Source of the DNA: Pseudomonadota bacterium | Lineage (GTDB): Bacteria; Pseudomonadota; Gammaproteobacteria; Xanthomonadales; Xanthomonadaceae | Length of the DNA: 9,090 bases | Direction of reading: 5' to 3' | Assembly: GCA_023457475.1 (NCBI GenBank) | Contig: JAEWLO010000519.1 | Coordinates: forward strand, 1 to 9,090 | Part shown: positions 1 to 6,482 of the stretch, one piece after another | Layout: the number at the start of each line of letters is the position of its first letter | How positions within the stretch are numbered: the first letter of the stretch is position 1 | Notes under the pieces: generated by a model | What the model saw: only the letters and a program-made list of their open reading frames with translations | Databases searched by the model: none | What the model was told of the DNA's origin: nothing | Position numbers and translations under genes: made by a program

Positions 1-1
1 C

Positions 2-2293
2 CCTCCCACCCTCACCCGCTCCACCCCGGCCGGTCCGGCCCGCAAGCTGATCCTGGCCACCGATCTGGATGGCACCTTTCTCGCCGGCGATGCCGCCGCG
101 CGTCACCGCCTTTACCGGCTGATCGACCAGCACCCCGACATCGCGCTGATCTTCATCACGGGCCGCGGCCTCGAAGCAGTGATGCCACTGCTCTCCGACC
201 CTGCGATTCCCCGCCCCGACTATGTGGTCTGCGACGTAGGCGCAACCGTGGTCGATGGCCGCACCCTGCAACCGCTGCAGCCCCTGCAGTCGATGATCGA
301 CGCACACTGGCCGGGCGAGCAGGTGGTCGCGGCCGCGATGCGTCCGTTTACCGCGCTGCAGCGCCAGGATGTTCCGCAGGAACGTCGCTGCTCCTATTTC
401 TGCGACCCGGCCACGCTGGCTCCGCTGCGCAGTGAGATCCAGGCGGCCGCACAGGCGCTGGGCTGCGACGTGCTGTATTCCGCCGACCGTTACCTGGACA
501 TTCTGCCGCCGGACACGGACAAGGGCCGCACCCTGGCAGCACTGGCACGGCTGCTGGAACTGCCACGCGAGCGCATCCTGGTGGCCGGTGACACACTCAA
601 CGACCTGTCGATGTACACCTCCGGCTTCCGCGGTGTCTGCGTGGGCGAGTCGGAGCCGGCACTGACCGAAGCGACGGCGGATCTGGCCCACACTTACCAC
701 GCCCAGGCACCTGGCTGCGGCGGCATTCTCGAAGCGATCGAACACTTCGGCCTGCTGGCCGCCGATGACGCGTACTGGAAGCCGCCGGTGGTCGCGCCGG
801 CCGAAGGCGCGGATCTGGTCATGGTCTATCACCGCATGCCGTTCGACGAAATCATGGAAGACGGCGTGCTGGTGCAGCGCCCGCCGCGCTCGCCCAACGG
901 CATCATCCCCTCGCTGCTGAGCTTCTTCGAAGGCGGCCAGAAGGGTTCGTGGGTCGCCTGGGGCATCGACGACCCCAAACAGCGCGGCCCGTTCCAGACC
1001 CACATGCCAGTGGATGCGCAGCGCTACCCCACCCTCACTGCCGCGCGCGTGCCACTGACCCGGCAGGAAGTGGACATCTTCTACAAGCGCTTCTCCAAGG
1101 AAGCGTTCTGGCCGATGCTGCATGTGTTCTGGGAGCGCGCGCGCTTCCGCGAGGACGACTGGCAGGTCTTCCTCAAGGTGAACCGTCGCTTCGCCGAAGC
1201 CACCGCCGCCGAAGCCGCGCATGGGGCCACGGTGTGGATCCACGACTACAACCTGTGGATGGTGCCGGCCACCCTGCGTGAGCTGCGCCCGGACCTGAAG
1301 ATCGCCTTCTTCCACCACACCTATTTCCCCTCCGCCGATGTGTTCAACGTGGTGCCCTGGCGGCGCGAGATCATCGGCAGCCTGCTGAGCTGCGACTACA
1401 TCGGGTTCCATATTCCGCGCCAGGTGGAAAACTTCGTGGACGTGGTGCGTGGCGCGATGCCGGCCGAGCGGCTGGCGTGGGAAAGCTGTGCGCCGCGCTT
1501 CCTCACCTACGGGTGCGCGGTAGGGCTGGACACCATGACCACACGGTTGCGTGTCGGCGACCGCGAGGTCGCGCTGGGAGCGCACCCCGTGGGGACGGAC
1601 CTGCGCCGCATCCACGGCGTGCTGGCGAGGCCTTCGGTCCGCAACGACATCTTCAAGCTGCGCCGCGAGATCGGAGCGCGCAAACTGGTGCTTTCCGTGG
1701 AGCGGCTGGACTACACCAAGGGCACGCTGGCCAAGCTGGAAGCATTCGAGCGGCTGCTGGAGCAGCATCCGGATCGCCAGGGCAAGGTCACATTGTTGAT
1801 GGTCTGCGTGCCTGCCGCGCGCGAGATGACCGTGTACCGCACGCTGCAGAACCAGATCGAACAGGCGGTGGGCCGCATCAATGGCCGCTTCTCGCGGCTG
1901 GACTGGACGCCGGTGCGCTTCTTCGCGCAGGCGCTGCCGTTCGAAGAGGTGGTGGCACATTATGCCGCCGCGCAGGTGATGTGGATCACCCCGCTTCGCG
2001 ATGGGTTGAACCTGGTGGCGAAGGAGTTCGTTGCCACGCACGGCATCGAAGGCAGCAACGGCGTGCTGGTGCTGAGTGAATTCGCCGGCGCGGCCGCTGA
2101 GCTCAAGGGGGCGGTGCTGACCAACCCGCATGATCCGGCCGACCTCACTGCCGGGCTGCTGCAGGCGCTGTCGATGCCGGAGGAAGAAGCCGGCGGACGC
2201 ATGCGGCAGCTGTTCGGCAGCGTGGAGTACTACGACGTTGACCGGTGGGGACGGGAGTTCCTGGAGGCCGTGCAGGGTTCGGATACTCCGTGA
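2..2293 (+). CDS. ggpPS: Bifunctional glucosylglycerol-phosphate phosphatase/synthase (5' end cut by window)
   Basis: Expected to join ADP-glucose and glycerol 3-phosphate into glucosylglycerol phosphate (GT20 domain) and then remove the phosphate (HAD domain), making the cytoplasmic osmolyte glucosylglycerol. The frame is open to the left edge and 763 codons are visible. Numbering from the first visible codon: HAD motif I DLDGT at 21-25, motif II FITGR at 51-55, a motif III lysine near 174 and motif IV GDTLND at 196-201. The GT20 domain starts near 271 with VMVYHRMPFDE and SPNG, as in cyanobacterial GgpS. It continues with HDYNLW (414-419), FFHHTYFPS (436-444), VERLDYTKG (566-574) and DGLNLVAKEF (667-676), the nucleotide-sugar-binding set shared with OtsA. 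The HAD-first fusion matches the S. rhizophila enzyme from family knowledge. A trehalose-phosphate synthase is the alternative, but the YHR/SPNG region argues against it. The true start lies upstream, probably close, because motif I normally sits near the N-terminus. No promoter is visible. Transcription runs into the SMAG cluster starting 28 nt after the stop. Confidence 0.9.
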   Translation, partial: PPTLTRSTPAGPARKLILATDLDGTFLAGDAAARHRLYRLIDQHPDIALIFITGRGLEAVMPLLSDPAIPRPDYVVCDVGATVVDGRTLQPLQPLQSMIDAHWPGEQVVAAAMRPFTALQRQDVPQERRCSYFCDPATLAPLRSEIQAAAQALGCDVLYSADRYLDILPPDTDKGRTLAALARLLELPRERILVAGDTLNDLSMYTSGFRGVCVGESEPALTEATADLAHTYHAQAPGCGGILEAIEHFGLLAADDAYWKPPVVAPAEGADLVMVYHRMPFDEIMEDGVLVQRPPRSPNGIIPSLLSFFEGGQKGSWVAWGIDDPKQRGPFQTHMPVDAQRYPTLTAARVPLTRQEVDIFYKRFSKEAFWPMLHVFWERARFREDDWQVFLKVNRRFAEATAAEAAHGATVWIHDYNLWMVPATLRELRPDLKIAFFHHTYFPSADVFNVVPWRREIIGSLLSCDYIGFHIPRQVENFVDVVRGAMPAERLAWESCAPRFLTYGCAVGLDTMTTRLRVGDREVALGAHPVGTDLRRIHGVLARPSVRNDIFKLRREIGARKLVLSVERLDYTKGTLAKLEAFERLLEQHPDRQGKVTLLMVCVPAAREMTVYRTLQNQIEQAVGRINGRFSRLDWTPVRFFAQALPFEEVVAHYAAAQVMWITPLRDGLNLVAKEFVATHGIEGSNGVLVLSEFAGAAAELKGAVLTNPHDPADLTAGLLQALSMPEEEAGGRMRQLFGSVEYYDVDRWGREFLEAVQGSDTP

Positions 2294-2321
2294 CGTGGCC
2301 GCGTGGCTCCGGCTCCGCGTG

Positions 2322-2344
2322 GGACACGCAGGGCGTGTCACTAC
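2322..2344 (-). repeat. SMAG/REP-like hairpin, element 1 of left cluster
   Basis: On the minus strand this reads GTAG followed by a hairpin with a 7-bp perfect stem (GACACGC 2323-2329 with GCGTGTC 2333-2339) and a 3-nt loop. GTAG at one end next to a short palindrome is the hallmark of the SMAG (Stenotrophomonas GTAG) REP family. It starts 28 nt after the ggpPS stop and is the first stem that a transcript leaving ggpPS would form. No T-tract follows, so it is not a canonical intrinsic terminator. Confidence 0.8.
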
Positions 2345-2361
2345 GCGGTGCAACCTTTGAC

Positions 2362-2384
2362 GTAGAGCCACGCCCTGCGTGGCT
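2362..2384 (+). repeat. SMAG/REP hairpin, element 2 of left cluster
   Basis: GTAG (2362-2365) is followed by an 8-bp perfect stem, AGCCACGC 2366-2373 with GCGTGGCT 2377-2384, and a CCT loop. The same 23 nt recurs exactly at 4450-4472 and, inverted, at 2407-2429 and 4538-4560. It pairs with element 3 as an inverted dimer. Including the flanking C (2361) and G (2430), the two arms form a 24-nt perfect inverted repeat around a 22-nt spacer. Confidence 0.9.
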
Positions 2385-2406
2385 TCGCGGTGTCCGATCG
2401 GAGAGC

Positions 2407-2429
2407 AGCCACGCAGGGCGTGGCTCTAC
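2407..2429 (-). repeat. SMAG/REP hairpin, element 3 of left cluster, containing the blaL2 stop
   Basis: Inverted copy of element 2: AGCCACGC 2407-2414, loop AGG, GCGTGGCT 2418-2425, CTAC 2426-2429. The CTA at 2426-2428 is the complement of the TAG stop codon of blaL2, so the repeat begins inside the gene. Pairing with element 2 would give a long cruciform or RNA hairpin at the meeting point of ggpPS and blaL2, a likely bidirectional transcript end or mRNA-stabilising structure. Confidence 0.9.
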
Positions 2430-3331
2430 GGCCGGGTCCTGATCAGTCTTTCCGCAATCACCGCCGCCTGCCGCAGCACATCGTTGCGGCCGGCATCATC
2501 CACCGTTGCCCCTTGAAGGTAGGTGGTCAACACCCACGGTGCCCCGCCGGCCATCGGCCACAGGATGGCGATGTCGTTGGTGGTGTCCTCGCCATTGCTG
2601 CCGGTCTTGTCCCCGACCCGCCACGCCTTCGACAGCCCGGCGCGCAGGCGCTGATCGCCGGTCTCATTGTCGATCAGCCAGTCGGCCAGCTGCAGCCGCG
2701 AAACCGGCTTCAGCACCTCGCCCAACACGAAGCGCTGCAGGCTGGCCGCCATCGCGGCCGGACTGGTGGTATCGCGCGGGTCACCCGGCGCGAAGAGGTT
2801 CATTTCCGGCTCGAGGCGGTCGTTGCGGGTGACGGCATCGCCATTGGCACGCAGGAACGCGGTCACGCCGGCCGGCCCGCCGACCACGCCCAGCAGTAGA
2901 TTCGCTGCCGGGTTGTCGCTGGTCACCATGGTGGCGCGGCACAGGTCGCGCACGGTGAGGTCCTTGCCGACGTGCCGCTTCGTCACCGGCGCGTGCGAGA
3001 GCATGTCCTGCGCACTGATCGGCAGGCGGCGGTCGAGCGACAGGGTCCCCTGGTCGGCCAGGTGCAGCACGCAGGCGGACAACACGAACTTGAACGTGCT
3101 GCACATGGGGAAGCGTTCGTCCTGGCGGTGCCCGCTGCGCTGGCCCGTGGCGGTGTTCAGCAGGGTCACGCCGAGGCGGCCGCCGCTGGCTTTTTCCAGG
3201 GCGGCGAAGTCGGCGGGCTGGGGGCTGGGTGCGGACAGGGCGGTTGGCGGGGCCTTGGCCAGGGCGTTGGCGGCGAGGGTCGAAGCGATCGCGGCTCCGG
3301 TCAGCTGCAGGAAGTGGCGTCGGGCGAGCAT
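2426..3331 (-). CDS. blaL2: L2-type class A serine beta-lactamase
   Basis: Periplasmic enzyme hydrolysing beta-lactams, in this family mainly cephalosporins and aztreonam and sensitive to clavulanate. The 301-residue product starts MLARRHFLQL. The RRHFLQ motif and following Ala-rich segment look like a Tat signal peptide, as known for L2. Active-site motifs are all present: STFK (78-81; Ambler Ser70-Lys73), SDN (138-140), EPEMN with the Glu166 equivalent at 174 and Asn170 equivalent at 178, and KTG (242-244). The blocks RFPMCSTFK, APVTKRHVGKDLTVRDLC and ATMVTSDN closely resemble L2 of S. maltophilia. The frame stays open 30 codons upstream, but those residues (MELMPPAEN...) are unlike a signal peptide and would bury the Tat motif, so I start at 3331. 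The ribosome site is weak (AGAG about 12 nt upstream). It is divergent from ampR, which fits inducible control. The TAG stop lies inside a SMAG repeat. Confidence 0.93.
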   Translation of the reverse strand: MLARRHFLQLTGAAIASTLAANALAKAPPTALSAPSPQPADFAALEKASGGRLGVTLLNTATGQRSGHRQDERFPMCSTFKFVLSACVLHLADQGTLSLDRRLPISAQDMLSHAPVTKRHVGKDLTVRDLCRATMVTSDNPAANLLLGVVGGPAGVTAFLRANGDAVTRNDRLEPEMNLFAPGDPRDTTSPAAMAASLQRFVLGEVLKPVSRLQLADWLIDNETGDQRLRAGLSKAWRVGDKTGSNGEDTTNDIAILWPMAGGAPWVLTTYLQGATVDDAGRNDVLRQAAVIAERLIRTRP

Positions 3332-3408
3332 CGGGCTGTCTCTGTTAGGGCAGGCCTGCAGTATTGGGGGCGGTGAGGGCGTCCACCAGCGAGCATTTTC
3401 AGCGGGAG

Positions 3409-3437
3409 GCATAAGCTCCATTCATGCCTTTGTGCAA
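3409..3437 (-). promoter_or_regulatory. Candidate blaL2 promoter
   Basis: Reading the minus strand, TTGCAC (3437-3432) is followed after exactly 17 nt by TTATGC (3414-3409). This gives a leader of roughly 70 nt before the ATG at 3331. Spacing is ideal, the -35 is fair and the -10 weak, as expected of a promoter needing an activator. An imperfect dyad (TCATGC at 3422-3427, GCAATGA at 3434-3440) overlaps the -35 and would suit a LysR-type T-N11-A site, but I cannot identify the AmpR operator with certainty. Confidence 0.4.
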
Positions 3438-3454
3438 TGACCGGCATTACGGGG

Positions 3455-3477
3455 GGCCGGCCAACGGCCGGCGCTAC
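3455..3477 (-). repeat. Solitary SMAG/REP hairpin in the ampR-blaL2 control region
   Basis: The minus strand reads GTAG (3477-3474) followed by a hairpin of GCCGGCC (3456-3462) and GGCCGGC (3466-3472), a 7-bp perfect stem with a 3-nt loop. The GTAG end and size match the other elements, but the stem sequence (GCCGGCC rather than AGCCACGC) is a different SMAG subtype. It sits about 18 bp upstream of the candidate blaL2 -35 and separates it from the repeat row next to ampR. Confidence 0.75.
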
Positions 3478-3480
3478 CGG

Positions 3481-3569
3481 GATCTGCACGACCGGCGCAC
3501 GGGGTTTGCACGGCCGAGGGACGGGATTCGTACGGTCCGTGGGCGGGGATTGGTACGATGACGCATCAC
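3481..3569 (+). repeat. Four degenerate 22-23 bp tandem units upstream of ampR
   Basis: Units begin at 3481 (GATCTGCACGACCG), 3503 (GGTTTGCACGGCCG), 3525 (GATTCGTACGGTCC) and 3548 (GATTGGTACGATGA). By eye, unit 1 and unit 2 agree at 16 of 22 bases and unit 2 and unit 3 at 14 of 22. Unit 3 and unit 4 agree at 10 of the first 12 and then diverge. The shared core is GRTT-N-G-Y-ACG. The period of about two helical turns would place the cores on the same DNA face. Possible meanings are an array of regulator sites or an old tandem duplication. The last unit overlaps the candidate ampR -10. Confidence 0.55.
3551..3559 (+). promoter_or_regulatory. Candidate extended -10 promoter for ampR
   Basis: TGG-TACGAT is an extended -10 (TGN plus a hexamer matching TATAAT at four of six positions). 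It would start transcription near 3566, about 24 nt before the ampR ATG. The -35 position 17 nt upstream (TACGGT, 3531-3536) is poor, which is usual for extended -10 promoters. No strong ribosome-binding site is visible before the ATG. Confidence 0.35.
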
Positions 3570-3589
3570 TTCCGCTCACGGCTTCCGGC

Positions 3590-4453
3590 ATGCTTCGGCC
3601 CCAGCTTCCTTTGAATGCCCTGCGCGCCTTCGAGGCCGCCGCCCGGCACCAGAACTTCACCCGTGCGGCGCTGGAGCTGTGCGTCAGCCAGGCGGCGTTG
3701 AGCCATCAGATCCGGGGGCTGGAGGAACGGCTGGGCATCGTGCTGTTTCACCGGCTGCCCCGGGGCGTCGCACTTACCGACGAAGGGGCGCGGTTGTATC
3801 CCGTGCTCAACGAGGCTTTCGACCGGATCTCGGCAGGCCTGGACCGCTTCGGCACCGGCCAGTATCGCGAGGTTCTTGGACTGGGCGTGGTAGGCACATT
3901 CGCCACCGGCTGGCTGCTGCCGCGGCTGGCGGATTTCAACGCGCGCCATCCGGATATCGAGCTGCGCGTGCAGACCCACAACAACCGCATCGACCTGGCC
4001 GGCGAGGGACTGGATTTCGCCATTCGCTTCGGGGATGGCGACTGGCAGGGGCAGGTCTGCACGCCGGTGCTGGACGCGCCCTTCGCGCCGGTATGCGCGC
4101 CGGTGTTCGCGGCGACACTGCGCGCCCCGTCAGACCTCGGCCGCGTCCCGCTGCTGCGCTCCTATCGCAGCGACGAGTGGCCGCGCTGGCTGCAGGCCGC
4201 AGGCATACCCGCGCTGGAGGCACGTGGTGCAATGTTCGATTCATCGCTGACGCTGGCCGCCGCGGCCGCGTCGGGTGCCGGCGTGGCGCTGCTGCCACTG
4301 CGGATGTTCGAGCAGGATCTGGCGCAGGGTCGGTTGGTGCAGCCGTTCGCGCACACCCTGGACCTGGGCCGCTACTGGCTGACGCGGCTGCGCTCACGCG
4401 CCGAAAGCGAGGCCGGAAAGCGGTTCAGGCTTTGGCTGGAAAATGCAACGTAG
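3590..4453 (+). CDS. ampR: LysR-type beta-lactamase regulator AmpR
   Basis: Transcription factor that represses or activates the divergent beta-lactamase gene depending on which cell-wall fragment it binds (UDP-MurNAc-pentapeptide or anhydro-muropeptides from the AmpG/AmpD recycling route). The product has 287 residues, the usual AmpR length. The N-terminal segment LPLNALRAFEAAARHQNFT, with a winged helix-turn-helix over roughly 5-65, is characteristic of AmpR. The effector domain covers about 90-285. Residues that matter in studied AmpR proteins are in place: Gly102 (VGTFATGW) and Asp135 (NNRIDLA), and a Tyr at 262 near the known Tyr264. No change suggesting constitutive expression is seen at these sites. 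The frame is open back to 3437, but the extra 51 residues lie over the promoter and repeats and do not resemble AmpR, so the ATG at 3590 is preferred. The TAG stop is formed by the GTAG end of a SMAG element. Divergent from blaL2 with 258 bp between starts. Confidence 0.92.
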   Translation: MLRPQLPLNALRAFEAAARHQNFTRAALELCVSQAALSHQIRGLEERLGIVLFHRLPRGVALTDEGARLYPVLNEAFDRISAGLDRFGTGQYREVLGLGVVGTFATGWLLPRLADFNARHPDIELRVQTHNNRIDLAGEGLDFAIRFGDGDWQGQVCTPVLDAPFAPVCAPVFAATLRAPSDLGRVPLLRSYRSDEWPRWLQAAGIPALEARGAMFDSSLTLAAAAASGAGVALLPLRMFEQDLAQGRLVQPFAHTLDLGRYWLTRLRSRAESEAGKRFRLWLENAT

Positions 4454-4472
4454 AGCCACGCCCTGCGTGGCT
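4450..4472 (+). repeat. SMAG/REP hairpin A of right cluster, containing the ampR stop
   Basis: GTAG (4450-4453), then AGCCACGC 4454-4461, CCT loop, GCGTGGCT 4465-4472. Identical to 2362-2384. Its TAG (4451-4453) is the ampR stop codon. It forms a 24-nt perfect inverted repeat with 4538-4561 when the flanking C at 4449 is included. Confidence 0.9.
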
Positions 4473-4492
4473 TCGCGGTGCCCGGGTGACGC

Positions 4493-4515
4493 GTAGTGTC
4501 ACGCCATGCTTGTCA
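4493..4515 (+). repeat. Degenerate SMAG/REP element B of right cluster
   Basis: GTAG (4493-4496) is followed by TGTCACGC, CAT and GCTTGTCA. Compared with its inverted partner at 4581-4603 (stem GGACACGC/GCGTGTCC) the arms carry mismatches, so the small hairpin is weak. Position, GTAG end and CAT loop support a decayed copy. Confidence 0.6.
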
Positions 4516-4537
4516 CCGCGGTACCCGAACGAAACGC

Positions 4538-4560
4538 AGCCACGCAGGGCGTGGCTCTAC
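4538..4560 (-). repeat. SMAG/REP hairpin A' of right cluster
   Basis: Inverted exact copy of element A: AGCCACGC 4538-4545, AGG loop, GCGTGGCT 4549-4556, CTAC 4557-4560. Identical to the left-cluster element at 2407-2429. It faces the ABC-F gene end. Confidence 0.9.
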
Positions 4561-4580
4561 GGTCCTTCCGGCACCGTGCA

Positions 4581-4603
4581 GGACACGCATGGCGTGTCCC
4601 TAC
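4581..4603 (-). repeat. SMAG/REP hairpin B' of right cluster
   Basis: GGACACGC 4581-4588, ATG loop, GCGTGTCC 4592-4599, CTAC 4600-4603: an 8-bp perfect stem with GTAG on the minus strand. It lies 14 nt beyond the stop of the minus-strand ABC-F gene and would be the first 3' stem in its mRNA. There is no T-tract. Confidence 0.85.
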
Positions 4604-4617
4604 GCAGCCGCCCGGCG

Positions 4618-6471
4618 TCAGGCCATCAGCTCCATCCACGCCGCTTCGGCCTTTTCCAACTGCTGCGCGGTCGTTTCGCGATCCCGCCCCAGCACCGCCA
4701 TACGGGTGGCGTCGGCGTAGTTGGCCGGGTCGGCCAGCTGCCGGTCGAGCTCGGCCACGCGGCCTTCCAGTTCGTTGACCTTGGCCTCGGCGGCCGCCAA
4801 CTTCACGGGATTGACCGTTTTGCGCGGTGCCAACGGCGGGGTCGGTGGCAGCGGCTCGGGTGCGGCGGCGGCCATCTTCTGCTTGGTCCCCTGCGCGGCC
4901 GGACGCGAACGCAGCCACGCCGCATATTCGTCCAGATCGCCGTTGAACGGCTCCACCACGCCGTCGGCCACGCGCCAGAAGGTGTCGCAGACCAGGCCGA
5001 TCAGGTGGCGGTCGTGCGAGACCATCACGATCGCGCCTTCGAACGTGGACAGCGCTTCGGCCAGCGCTTCGCGCATTTCCAGGTCCAGGTGGTTGGTCGG
5101 TTCGTCGAGCAGCAGCACGTTCGGCTGCTGCCAGGCAATCATCGCCAGCGCCAGGCGCGCGCGCTCGCCGCCGGAGAAGCCGTCCACCGGTTCAAACGCA
5201 CGGTCACCCGCGAAATTCCACTTGCCGAGGAAGTCGCGGAACGACTGGTTGTTCCCGTCCGGCGAGATCTCGCGGAAGTGGTCCATCGGCGACTGCCCTT
5301 CATGCAGCGACTCCACCGTGTGCTGGGCGAAGTAACCGATGCGCAGGTCCGGGTGCGCCGAGCGCTCGCCGGCCACCGGGGTCAGCTCGCCCACCAGGGT
5401 CCGCACCAGCGTGGTCTTACCTGCGCCGTTCGGACCCAGCAGACCGATGCGCTGCCCGGCCTCCAGGCCGAAGCCCACGTTGTGCAGGATCACCGCGTCC
5501 GGGCTGTAGCCGGCCTCGACGTCGTTGAGGCGGATCAGCGAGAACGGCAGCTTGGCCGGCGGCGCGAACTCGATGCGGAACTCGCGTTCGGCGCGCACCG
5601 CTTCGGTGCCGGTCAGCTTGGCCAGGCGCTTCATGCGGCTTTGTGCCTGGGTGGCCTTGCTGGCCAGCGCCTTGAAGCGGTCGATGAAGCTCTGCAGGTG
5701 GGCGCGCTCGGCCTGTTCCTTCTCATGCGCGATCTGCTGCTGGCGCAGCTGTTCGGCACGCTGGCGCTCGAAATCGGTGTAGCCGCCGGGGTACAGCTTG
5801 GCCCCGCCGCCATGCAGGTGCAGGGTGTGCGTGGCCACGTTGTCGAGGAACTCACGGTCGTGCGAGATCAGCAGCAGCGTGCCCGGATACTTGAGCAGCC
5901 ACTGTTCCAGCCAGAACACGGCGTCCAGATCGAGGTGGTTGGTCGGTTCATCGAGCAGCAGCAGGTCGCTGGGCATCATCAGCGCGCGTGCCAGGTTCAG
6001 GCGTGCGCGCCAGCCGCCGGAGAACGTCGACACCGGGCGCGCGTGGGTTTCCGACGGGAAGCCCAGGCCATGCAGCAGCTTGCCGGCGCGGGACTCGGCA
6101 TCGTAGGCCCCCATCTCGGCCATCTTCTGGTGCGCGTTGGCCACCGCCTCCCAGTCCTCCCGGGCGGTCGCCTCGGCTTCCTCGCGCAGCACGGCGGCCA
6201 CCTCGGTGTCGCCCTCCAGCACGAACTGCAGCGCCGGGTCCGGCAGCGCGGGGGTTTCCTGGGCCACGCTGGCAATGCGGATCTTGCCGGGCAGGTCCAC
6301 ATCGCCCTTGTCCGCCTCCAGTTCCCCCTGGACGGCCGCGAACAGGCTGGACTTGCCGGCCCCGTTGCGGCCCACCACGCCCACGCGGTAGCCCGCATGC
6401 AGGGTCAGGTCGACGTTGGACAACAGCAGCCGCTCGCCGCGGCGCAAGGCGAAGTTACGAAGGGAGATCAT
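4618..6471 (-). CDS. yheS: ABC-F family ATPase, YheS type
   Basis: Soluble twin ATPase without membrane segments; ABC-F proteins bind the ribosomal E site and adjust translation. Domain order in the 617-residue product: first Walker A GRNGAGKSS (34-42), signature FSGGW (150-154), Walker B with LLLLDEPTNHLD (170-181), SHDRE switch, charged inter-domain linker (about 232-305), second Walker A GPNGAGKTT (346-354), FSGGE (432-436), LLLDEPTNHLD (453-463), SHDRH (485-489), and a C-terminal Lys/Glu-rich coiled-coil arm (about 537-617). QETPALP, LLHGLGF and the LQSFIDRF linker match E. coli YheS, which has a similar length. The frame is open to a GTG at 6513, but family alignment begins at MISLRNFALRRG, so I use the ATG at 6471. 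No Shine-Dalgarno precedes it. Both ATPase sites look intact. A dedicated antibiotic-resistance ABC-F is possible but less likely because the match is to the housekeeping branch. Convergent with ampR across the right SMAG cluster. Confidence 0.93.
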   Translation of the reverse strand: MISLRNFALRRGERLLLSNVDLTLHAGYRVGVVGRNGAGKSSLFAAVQGELEADKGDVDLPGKIRIASVAQETPALPDPALQFVLEGDTEVAAVLREEAEATAREDWEAVANAHQKMAEMGAYDAESRAGKLLHGLGFPSETHARPVSTFSGGWRARLNLARALMMPSDLLLLDEPTNHLDLDAVFWLEQWLLKYPGTLLLISHDREFLDNVATHTLHLHGGGAKLYPGGYTDFERQRAEQLRQQQIAHEKEQAERAHLQSFIDRFKALASKATQAQSRMKRLAKLTGTEAVRAEREFRIEFAPPAKLPFSLIRLNDVEAGYSPDAVILHNVGFGLEAGQRIGLLGPNGAGKTTLVRTLVGELTPVAGERSAHPDLRIGYFAQHTVESLHEGQSPMDHFREISPDGNNQSFRDFLGKWNFAGDRAFEPVDGFSGGERARLALAMIAWQQPNVLLLDEPTNHLDLEMREALAEALSTFEGAIVMVSHDRHLIGLVCDTFWRVADGVVEPFNGDLDEYAAWLRSRPAAQGTKQKMAAAAPEPLPPTPPLAPRKTVNPVKLAAAEAKVNELEGRVAELDRQLADPANYADATRMAVLGRDRETTAQQLEKAEAAWMELMA

Positions 6472-6482
6472 CGAGGGGGTCC

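Noticed and set aside
2294..2430. A CRISPR array or attachment site in the repeat-rich gap.
   Set aside because: Copies are inverted relative to one another, are internally palindromic and end in GTAG. Spacers are not uniform unique sequences, and no cas or integrase gene is present.
3332..3421. 30-residue N-terminal extension of the beta-lactamase to 3421.
   Set aside because: It would place the Tat signal peptide internally, and it overlaps the candidate promoter. The L2 family starts at MLARR.
2667..3440. 257-codon and other open frames on the plus strand opposite blaL2.
   Set aside because: They are antisense to a beta-lactamase with all catalytic motifs, and their products have no domain pattern.
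3437..3589. 51-residue N-terminal extension of AmpR to 3437.
   Set aside because: It translates the SMAG element and the tandem repeats, while AmpR proteins begin just before LPLNALRAFE.
4450..4617. Classical intrinsic terminators between ampR and the ABC-F gene.
   Set aside because: The stems are strong but no run of T follows on either strand, so they are listed as REP repeats with possible transcript-end function.
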